From Firmicutes bacterium CAG:882 (GTDB lineage: Bacteria > Bacillota > Clostridia > Lachnospirales > Lachnospiraceae): a stretch of 34,282 bases of DNA. The notes under the pieces were generated by a model, which was not told where the DNA came from, ran no database searches, and worked only from the letters and a program-made list of their open reading frames with translations. The stretch lies in assembly GCA_000435595.1 (NCBI GenBank), contig FR895438.1:1-34282 (forward strand). Reading direction: 5' to 3'. The position numbers and the translations under genes are program-made. Of the stretch, positions 25,330 through 31,787 are shown piece by piece; the first letter of the stretch is position 1, and each line of letters opens with the position of its first letter.

Positions 25330-25923
25330 TTGGAACGAAAAATAGAAATGTTTCCTCTTTGTGATGAGGACGGCAATTTCACGGGAGAATTAAAGGAGAG
25401 AACTGCGGTGCATCGCGACGGCGACCTGCACGGCGGTTCACATATATGGATAATCGAAAAGCACGCAGGGGTAACCCGCGTGCTTTTACAAAAAAGAAGC
25501 GACGACAAGGATTCGTTTCCGGGATGCTACGACTGCTCGTGCGCGGGACACGTCGATGCGGGGGAGAATTTTCTCAGCACGGCGACAAGGGAGCTGAAGG
25601 AAGAGCTCTCGATAGACGCGCGAGAGGAGGAGCTTGAATTTCTCTTTAAACAACGGGTAGGCGGAGAGTACAATTTCTACGGGGAGCGTTTTGCCAACAA
25701 TGAGGTGAATTTTGTATATCTGTTAAAAAAGCATGTGGACATCGAGAAGCTCACCTTTCAGAAGGAGGAGATACAGGGGCTTTGCTGGAAGAATGCGGAT
25801 GAGGTGTTAGAGATACTTAAAAAACAGGACGAGCGTGAGAGCCGCGGTGAGAAGGACGTGTATGCGCCGGGAAGCTATTGTATCTGGACAGATGAATTTG
25901 AAAAAGTGTTGAGAAATATTTAG
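25330..25923 (+). CDS. Nudix hydrolase
   Basis: A 197-residue Nudix protein, similar in layout to isopentenyl-diphosphate isomerase-like and YfcD-type members. The Nudix box is GHVDAGENFLSTATRELKEE followed by LSID, with all the acidic metal ligands; the usual Gly near the end is Ser. It hydrolyses a nucleoside- or other X-linked diphosphate; the substrate is unknown. The likely start is TTG at 25330, placed 8-9 bases after TGGAGGG; an in-frame TTG at 25303 lies before that site. Confidence 0.85.
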   Translation: MERKIEMFPLCDEDGNFTGELKERTAVHRDGDLHGGSHIWIIEKHAGVTRVLLQKRSDDKDSFPGCYDCSCAGHVDAGENFLSTATRELKEELSIDAREEELEFLFKQRVGGEYNFYGERFANNEVNFVYLLKKHVDIEKLTFQKEEIQGLCWKNADEVLEILKKQDERESRGEKDVYAPGSYCIWTDEFEKVLRNI

Positions 25924-26046
25924 TTTTTTAGTTGTGTTTTTAAATGTAGTAGTTTATAATTATAGTGAATTAAGATTTTTGCAGGACAAGAGAATGTATG
26001 GCGGCATAAAAATTTGTTTCGCACAGAAACGGGGCTGTATAAACAG

Positions 26047-27843
26047 ATGGAAGAGAATTATATAGGAAAATTAATAGAATACGAGCGTGTAAGACAGGGA
26101 ATGTCAGCTGATACCGTATGCAGCGGACTTTGTGACCTGAATATGTACGATAGGCTTAAGCAGGGAGAAGATATTGGTGATATTCATGTTGTGAGGCTTG
26201 TGCTGCAAAGGCTTGGCATAAGTGCGGGACTTGCAGGAAGATATCTGTGCAGGGGTGAATATGATGAGATGTCAGCCAGATTCAATATATTGGAATATCT
26301 GAGAGTAAATCAGCTCATTGAGGCAGAGGATGCTGTTAAAAAATATGAAAGTCAATATTGTGCTCATAATAATCTCAACCGCCAGTTCAGAATGTATATG
26401 AAAGCAAGAATTGCTGAGTTTCATGGCGACAGAGAAAAGGCATTGATGCAGTATGCGGCAGCAGCCACACTCACCATCGGAGATTATCGTGGGACAGAGT
26501 TTACATGCATATCTATGTATGAGTATTTTTTGCTTGCGAACGTCGCGCGCCTTGATGCATTGCTGGGACATACAGCTGAGGCAGAGCTTCTCTATGAAAG
26601 ACTGCTTGCATATATTAAAAGGAAAAAGGTCGACCTGTGGACTATGGCATGCATATATCCGAAGACGATATGTGAAATGCTGCGTATAAATACACCGCAG
26701 AATATGGGAAGTTATGACAGGCAGATATGGCTTGATGAATGTAATGAAGCTGTAAGAATACTTCGTGATACCGAGAGGCTTCATTTTATAAGCCCGCTGT
26801 TAAGGAACAGGAGAACACTGTTAGAACTGCTTGGAGAGAAAGCGGATGAGCAATGGGATGAGTTCCTTGAACATTATGAGTGGATTAGAGACAAGTATAA
26901 TGTCACGGGAGAACTGTTGGAGTGGTATCCGTACTACAACAGCGATTGGGAACTCTATCCGGTTGAAAAGCTGATTGATGAGCGCAGAAGGCTGTATGGC
27001 ATGACCGTGGAAGAGCTTGCGGATGGAGTATGTGCGACTGAGACTGTAAGCAGAATAATCAACAGGAGGGTTTCACCAAAGCGCAGCACTGTTGAAGCTC
27101 TGCTTGATAAGCTGGGACTCGGAGGAGTACTGTCGGAGAACGTTATTGTGTCGGATGACTGGGAAACGCATAGAATATGGGATGATATGGTACAGGCTCA
27201 GGCAATAGAGGATTATGTTACGGGTAGAAAACGGAATGAAAAATTAAAGAAAAAACTCGATATGAATATTCCCACAAATAGAATGGTTTTAGAGTATGTG
27301 AATGTCGGAGCAGATATGGGAATAGAAAAAAGTAATTATGAAAAATATACTTTAATACATGAAAAAATGCTAGGTTTTAATATCGAGGACATTACTAAGC
27401 TAACAATTTTTACACGAATAGAAATAATGATTATAAATAGAATTTTTTACTGCATGGATAAGATTAAAAATTATACAAAACTTGGAGTGTATGAGAGCAT
27501 GTGTAATGCCTATTCAAGTGCTTTGGGCAGGGACAGAGCATTTGCAAGTAATTGCGAAGGGATATTGGCGCGTTGTGCAAGCTATACAGGTAATGCAGCA
27601 CATTTCGTGGATTCAAATAATTATTCTGAAATAGGGATAATACTGGAATTAGATTGTGAAAGAATGCATTACTTATCCAGTATTATATATTGTATTCCAT
27701 GGAATAATGTAGAAAGTGGGCAAAAAGTCTCCAAAGATGATATAAAAATGTGTGAATGTGCGTACTGGATAGCATGGATGCTTAGGGAAAAAGGAAGAAT
27801 GGAGTGGTATAAGCATTGGATTGAAAATCATAGCGTGGAATGA
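26047..27843 (+). CDS. RRNPP/Rgg-like regulator with two XRE HTH segments and helical repeats
   Basis: A 598-residue protein. Residues about 5-55 form an XRE-type HTH (IGKLIEYERVRQGMS ... LQRLGIS). Helical TPR-like repeats follow. A second XRE-like HTH is at about 309-360 (LIDERRRLYGMTVEELADG ... RSTVEALLDKLGL), followed by a second helical part. Proteins built as HTH plus TPR in Gram-positives (Rgg, PlcR, PrgX) bind small secreted peptides and switch target genes. From about residue 397 the DNA becomes much AT-richer than the first two thirds. The ATG at 26047 is chosen as it begins the HTH directly; an in-frame TTG at 26014 is possible. A small peptide gene faces it 11 bases downstream. Its activity as a peptide receptor is inference. 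Confidence 0.75.
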   Translation: MEENYIGKLIEYERVRQGMSADTVCSGLCDLNMYDRLKQGEDIGDIHVVRLVLQRLGISAGLAGRYLCRGEYDEMSARFNILEYLRVNQLIEAEDAVKKYESQYCAHNNLNRQFRMYMKARIAEFHGDREKALMQYAAAATLTIGDYRGTEFTCISMYEYFLLANVARLDALLGHTAEAELLYERLLAYIKRKKVDLWTMACIYPKTICEMLRINTPQNMGSYDRQIWLDECNEAVRILRDTERLHFISPLLRNRRTLLELLGEKADEQWDEFLEHYEWIRDKYNVTGELLEWYPYYNSDWELYPVEKLIDERRRLYGMTVEELADGVCATETVSRIINRRVSPKRSTVEALLDKLGLGGVLSENVIVSDDWETHRIWDDMVQAQAIEDYVTGRKRNEKLKKKLDMNIPTNRMVLEYVNVGADMGIEKSNYEKYTLIHEKMLGFNIEDITKLTIFTRIEIMIINRIFYCMDKIKNYTKLGVYESMCNAYSSALGRDRAFASNCEGILARCASYTGNAAHFVDSNNYSEIGIILELDCERMHYLSSIIYCIPWNNVESGQKVSKDDIKMCECAYWIAWMLREKGRMEWYKHWIENHSVE

Positions 27844-27854
27844 TTGTGGGATAT

Positions 27855-28007
27855 TTAGTTCTTCTTATCATATTTGTTAATATCTTCATCTGAATATACA
27901 GTTACATTATCGTTATTCCAATCTTTAATGAAGTTATTTTTAAATATGATTGAAATATTAAAAGCAATAAGTAAAAGAGCAATGAAAGAACGTAAATTTC
28001 TTTTCAT
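27855..28007 (-). CDS. Small peptide with hydrophobic leader, candidate signal propeptide
   Basis: A 50-residue product. The N-terminus is basic (MKRNLRS), followed by a hydrophobic stretch (FIALLLIAFNISIIF) and a charged, Asp/Asn-rich tail ending DINKYDKKN. On the minus strand, AAAGGAAA lies about 8 bases before the ATG. It is convergent with the RRNPP-like regulator, with 11 bases between the stops and no obvious terminator. Short propeptides next to Rgg-type regulators have this size and form: basic start, export segment, short mature C-terminus. It could also be an unrelated single-pass membrane peptide. Confidence 0.6.
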   Translation of the reverse strand: MKRNLRSFIALLLIAFNISIIFKNNFIKDWNNDNVTVYSDEDINKYDKKN

Positions 28008-28080
28008 ATAAGTTGTTTCCTTTCGTTAGTATGTTATACAGAAAAGTTTTCATATATTTGACTGTACTATATATGGTAAT

Positions 28081-28131
28081 GAATGTCCATGACATTCGAG
28101 GCTAAAAAAATAGCATGCAATGTCATGGACA
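28081..28131. promoter_or_regulatory. Nested palindrome between the peptide and secreted-protein genes
   Basis: GAATGTCCATGACATTC (28081-28097) is a perfect 7+3+7 palindrome. Its core TGTCCATGACATT (28084-28096) recurs inverted at 28119-28131. Between them, GCTA and TAGC flank six A. It can be read as two operator copies or as one large hairpin. It lies about 75 bases upstream of the peptide start and about 265 bases upstream of the secreted-protein gene. Confidence 0.6.
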
Positions 28132-28197
28132 AATATGACTAAATAGTATAACATATATGTATGGTTTAAATCATAAGTCGGGTGGGATGTGTAATAC

Positions 28198-28396
28198 TAT
28201 GGTATAATAAATCCATCGATAGATATGAGCAAAACAGGGCAGTAGCCTGATTTGCGAATGCCTGTTGTGAGTTCGAGAGTTCGAAGAACGGAGAAATCAC
28301 ATTTATTATATGATAAAGATGACTGCAGCATAATTTTCATAGTGAAATTATTAGGGGAAGGTTAATAAAATACATAAAAATCAGGAGGGCTTAAGA
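28198..28396 (+). promoter_or_regulatory. Extended -10 promoter and long structured leader
   Basis: TGGTATAAT (28200-28208) is an extended -10 element without a good -35. The presumed 5' leader of about 180 bases can form ACAGGGCA/TGCCTGT and TTCGA/TCGAA hairpins (about 28234-28290) before the AGGAGG of the next gene. No known riboswitch was recognised. Apart from this and the palindrome, 28008-28396 holds only AT-rich DNA. Confidence 0.4.
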
Positions 28397-28843
28397 ATGA
28401 TAAAAACGTTCAAAAAAGTTATAGCTATGCTGCTTATTGGTATTGTTACTTTAGTTACACCTGTAAATGTATTTGCAATGTCCGATATGGATGATGGAAT
28501 TATGCTTTGGGGTTATGGACAGCATGATAGCTGCAGCAAGGATTTCAGCATGCTTATAACGGCAACAGGAGTATATGGTGCTCATATAGGTGTCAGTGGA
28601 ACTGTAAGACTTAATTTCGAGTGGGATGAAGGCTATGATTCACAATTTACATCAGGAAGCGGTTCTGCGTCAGTTACTTCCATACCTGATGGTATTGCAT
28701 CGGATGGCTGGTCGGTAGAGGTTCGTCATATGAGTACTACGGGACGTACAATACGATTTAAGGTTGTGTTGTTTAGGAATGGGAATGAAGTAGGAAGTAG
28801 TGATATTTCATACTATGTTGATGAGTATGGTCAGGTGTCTTAA
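28397..28843 (+). CDS. Small secreted protein of unknown function
   Basis: A 148-residue protein with a clear Sec signal peptide (KKVIAMLLIGIVTLVTPVNVFA, cleavage after residue about 27). A Gly/Ser-rich, beta-strand-like mature part of about 120 residues follows, for example GVYGAHIGVSGTVRLNFEW. It has no transmembrane helix after the signal, no sortase motif and no lipobox. AGGAGGGC precedes the ATG. It lies between the peptide-regulator pair and a lipoprotein gene, which suggests a role at the cell surface in the same system. Not recognised as a known family. Confidence 0.8.
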   Translation: MIKTFKKVIAMLLIGIVTLVTPVNVFAMSDMDDGIMLWGYGQHDSCSKDFSMLITATGVYGAHIGVSGTVRLNFEWDEGYDSQFTSGSGSASVTSIPDGIASDGWSVEVRHMSTTGRTIRFKVVLFRNGNEVGSSDISYYVDEYGQVS

Positions 28844-28860
28844 TGTTTAAATAAAAATAT

Positions 28861-28893
28861 TGCGGTTTTACCTGATTGTATGGTAAAACCGCA
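28861..28893 (+). terminator. Hairpin between the secreted-protein and lipoprotein genes
   Basis: TGCGGTTTTACC (28861-28872) pairs perfectly with GGTAAAACCGCA (28882-28893), with a 9-base loop. Only TTT follows on the plus strand; on the minus strand an ATATTTTTATTT run follows. It is a weak or partial terminator, so some read-through into the lipoprotein gene is expected. Confidence 0.6.
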
Positions 28894-28923
28894 TTTAAAA
28901 TGTTATACGAGGAGGAAATCATC

Positions 28924-31200
28924 ATGAAAGGCTGTAAGAAAACTTCCGGCATCTTAAGGTACATAGCTGCATGGCTATGTCTTTTTGCATTTACGCTGAC
29001 AGGCTGCAATGCAAAGGAAAGCGTTAATGAGACCACCACGGATGGGCAGACGGAGATTAATGAGACATCGTCAGGTGATACCATTGAGGATAGTACATAT
29101 TGGGAGAATGCAGACTTATACACATGGAAGCCCGAGACCGAGGGAAAATGGGGATTGCCTGAGGATATCGATGTGGATGATGCAGTCTTTATCGGGGACA
29201 GGCTCTGTTACAGTGAGAAGGGTTTTGCCAAGCTTGATGCGGGAGAGAGCGGTGCGATATTGGTGTATTCTTTGACGGATAAGAAATCAGTGGAGCTTGA
29301 ATTTTCTGCTATTGAAAAGCTGATAAATGATGAGCTTGGAAGCTATTCATATCTGTATATAGATAAATTTTGTGAAGCACCCAATGGCGGACTGTGTGTG
29401 CTTGCAGAGGTATCGGATGTAAATAATAACTACACTTCATTTATTTTGACATATAATTTTGAAAATGCGGAACTTGAAGCTATGAGGCTTAGCACAGATA
29501 TGCCGGAACGCAACAATCCGATGCAGCCAAGTCCGGCACAGGAATTTGCAGCTTCACCTGATGGACACTATTATGTGAGAGATTATAACGGGCTTAATAT
29601 AGTTGACACTGATGGCAGTGTCACACAGTTGTCCGAAGTGAATGGATGTGTATTCAGTTACGATTCATCAATATGGTATGTGACATACTATGTGGATGGC
29701 TATGGGTTATTCAGAATAGATGAGAAGGGCAGCGTGACAGAAAGAAAGTCCGGTTTTCCGTCAGGGGATGTGTTAGGGAGTGTTGACGGCAGAATATTTG
29801 TGAGGGGTATGGATGGAATATTGGTGTATGATGTGGAAAAAGAAACTGCGGATACACTCTTTATGTGGACGGACATTGACATCGTGAGCAATGATGTGGT
29901 TCAGGTTTATCTGGTAGATAATTCATGTATGGCAATTATATATAATGATAGAAATGACGAGACGGGCAGAACCTGTGGAATTGAGTTTGTAGAACGTGTG
30001 AGTAAAGAATCTGTTACCGCAGACAACAGAGAAGAAATTGTAATAGGGTGTATGTACACGTCGGGCCTGCTTGAACGTAATGTAGTGGAATTTAATAAAA
30101 GTCAGCAAAAATATCATGTATCAATAAGGACATATAATGACCGAAGCAATGAGGTAACTACGGATGAGGCTATAACAAAGCTTTATCTCGACCTTGCATC
30201 CGGAAATGCACCTGATATGCTTAACCTTCAATATTTAGATATATACAACCTTGTTGATAAGAATGCAATAGAGGATCTTAGACCATATTTTGACGGAGAT
30301 ACTGAAACAGATATACAAGATTACGTTGATTCTGTTGTAGAGGCATTTACCATAGACGGAGTGCTTACGGCTGTACCGTTGGAGTATTATATATATTCAT
30401 ATTTTGGAAATGCAGATATGGTAGGCAGGAGTGCGGGGTGGACGATAGAAGACGTGGATGCATGCCTTATCAATAATCCGGGCAGTGTAGTGTCATCATA
30501 TTGGTCGAAGGAATACGCATTAGGTCGTATTCTTGCTTATTCTGTTGATGCATTTATAGATAGTGATAATGGAATCTGCGATTTCACAACTGACACATTC
30601 GATGCACTGTTAGATATAATAGGACAGCTTCCTGATGAGGTTAATTATTCGATGATGGGTGAGAATACCAGTCTTATAACAGATATTTCCCTGCAGAATT
30701 TTGAAAGTATACAGCAATACTATGTTCAATATGGTGATGACATTGTAGTAAAAGGATATCCTACCGCTGACGGAAGAGAGTGTCACAACATAGGAATAAA
30801 GGATGCGTATTCAATTGTTTCAACATCGAAATGTAAGGATGCGGCATGGGAGTTTATTAAGTTCAGTCTTGAAAATGATAATTCCGATTCGTCCTTTTCT
30901 CCAAATAAAAATAAGCTGCAGGAGATGGTTGATGCAGAGCTTTCACATGCCGGTGAAGAAAAGCTCTCTACGTTTTTCACAGAGCAGGGACAGTTTAATT
31001 ACCATTACGCAACTCAGGAAGAGATAGATACGGTAATGCACATGATAGAAAATGTTGAGTTGTCTGTTCCGGCTGACAGTGAGATAATCACAATAATTGA
31101 GGAAGAGATTGAGAGCTATTTTGCAGGCAGCAAGACCAAGGATGCCGCAGTGGCAATCATACAGGACAGGGTGCAGCTGTATCTTGATGAGCTTGAGTGA
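28924..31200 (+). CDS. Lipoprotein: propeller-like N-terminal part and family 1 solute-binding C-terminal part
   Basis: A 758-residue lipoprotein. The lipobox LTGC puts the modified Cys at residue 28, after a hydrophobic leader. Residues about 60-370 show repeated short strands such as DGRIFVRGMDGILVYDVEKE, which suggests a beta-propeller. From about 375 (IVIGCMYTSGLLERNVVEFNK) to the end it resembles extracellular solute-binding proteins of ABC importers, with LASGNAPDMLNLQYLD and AAWEFIKFSL. No permease or ATPase gene is near, so it may be a sensor or receptor rather than a transporter part. The ATG at 28924 with GAGGAGG upstream is preferred over one at 28876, which lies before the site. 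Confidence 0.85.
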   Translation: MKGCKKTSGILRYIAAWLCLFAFTLTGCNAKESVNETTTDGQTEINETSSGDTIEDSTYWENADLYTWKPETEGKWGLPEDIDVDDAVFIGDRLCYSEKGFAKLDAGESGAILVYSLTDKKSVELEFSAIEKLINDELGSYSYLYIDKFCEAPNGGLCVLAEVSDVNNNYTSFILTYNFENAELEAMRLSTDMPERNNPMQPSPAQEFAASPDGHYYVRDYNGLNIVDTDGSVTQLSEVNGCVFSYDSSIWYVTYYVDGYGLFRIDEKGSVTERKSGFPSGDVLGSVDGRIFVRGMDGILVYDVEKETADTLFMWTDIDIVSNDVVQVYLVDNSCMAIIYNDRNDETGRTCGIEFVERVSKESVTADNREEIVIGCMYTSGLLERNVVEFNKSQQKYHVSIRTYNDRSNEVTTDEAITKLYLDLASGNAPDMLNLQYLDIYNLVDKNAIEDLRPYFDGDTETDIQDYVDSVVEAFTIDGVLTAVPLEYYIYSYFGNADMVGRSAGWTIEDVDACLINNPGSVVSSYWSKEYALGRILAYSVDAFIDSDNGICDFTTDTFDALLDIIGQLPDEVNYSMMGENTSLITDISLQNFESIQQYYVQYGDDIVVKGYPTADGRECHNIGIKDAYSIVSTSKCKDAAWEFIKFSLENDNSDSSFSPNKNKLQEMVDAELSHAGEEKLSTFFTEQGQFNYHYATQEEIDTVMHMIENVELSVPADSEIITIIEEEIESYFAGSKTKDAAVAIIQDRVQLYLDELE

Positions 31201-31242
31201 GATGTTAATATGGTAAAATGGGGAGTAATAGTGAAAAAATAC

Positions 31243-31271
31243 TTGCAATTTTAAATAACCTATACTAGAAT
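31243..31271 (+). promoter_or_regulatory. Promoter of the ileS leader
   Basis: TTGCAA (31243-31248) and TAGAAT (31266-31271) are separated by 17 bases, just upstream of the T-box leader. Transcription would start near 31278. Confidence 0.6.
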
Positions 31272-31277
31272 ATTCAC

Positions 31278-31543
31278 AGATTTAAAGACTACGACGGAGA
31301 CAGTAGACATCATCTGAAAGTCACAGAGAGCCGCATATGCTGAGATTGCGGTACGATTAGGGGGATGTTGAATATCACTCCACAGTCGCTGTACGAAAGT
31401 GTATATTGTATAGAGTGCCATGTAATCGCCGATAATGCGGTTAGGGATTCTTATATGAGCGCGCACGAGTAGATACAGACGTATTCCATACGTTACATGG
31501 AACGCATATGATGGTATGTCGGTGAATATGATAAGTATTTTAT
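31278..31543 (+). promoter_or_regulatory. T-box leader of ileS, isoleucine specifier
   Basis: The 5' part matches T-box Stem I: GACAGTAGAC (AGTA motif), CAGAGAGCCG with the following GCTGAGATTGCGG (distal loop region), and the specifier loop GAATATCACTCC with ATC at 31374-31376, an Ile codon. Uncharged tRNA-Ile would be expected to bind and prevent the terminator that follows. I could not find a canonical T-box sequence (AGGGTGGNACCGCG) between Stem I and the terminator, so that part is divergent or not recognised. Confidence 0.72.
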
Positions 31544-31578
31544 GACCTCTGCCATGAGAATGTGCAGAGGTCTTTTTT
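31544..31578 (+). terminator. Terminator of the ileS T-box leader
   Basis: GACCTCTGC (31544-31552) pairs perfectly with GCAGAGGTC (31564-31572), followed by six T. This is the expression platform of the leader. Confidence 0.9.
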
Positions 31579-31591
31579 AGTGTATGAGCCG

Positions 31592-31740
31592 GCGTCAGGT
31601 GACGAAAAAGCCGTCATGCTTGCATGTAAGGCTCTTTCGTCATTTGACGCTGCAACAGTAATGAGGAAAACAGCACTGCGACAGCGGTGCGATTTCCGAA
31701 TGAATGTCAGGGCTTGCGGGAGTGCGTAGCACGGAGCAAG
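31592..31740 (+). other. Two further hairpins between the ileS terminator and ileS
   Basis: Arms 31592-31612 and 31630-31650 pair over 21 positions with two G-U pairs and one mismatch. A second, smaller hairpin (31713-31740) has CTTGC/GCAAG outer and GTGC/GCAC inner stems, separated by GGGA on one side and GGA on the other. No T run follows either. They lie in the leader after the terminator, where no known T-box part is expected. Confidence 0.55.
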
Positions 31741-31787
31741 ACTGGAAGCTCATACACACTATAAATTAGAAAATGGAGGATTTTAAG

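Noticed and set aside
28234..28290. Possible GEMM (c-di-GMP) or other known riboswitch upstream of the secreted-protein gene
   Set aside because: ACAGGGCA looked similar to part of the GEMM consensus, but the other conserved segments are absent.
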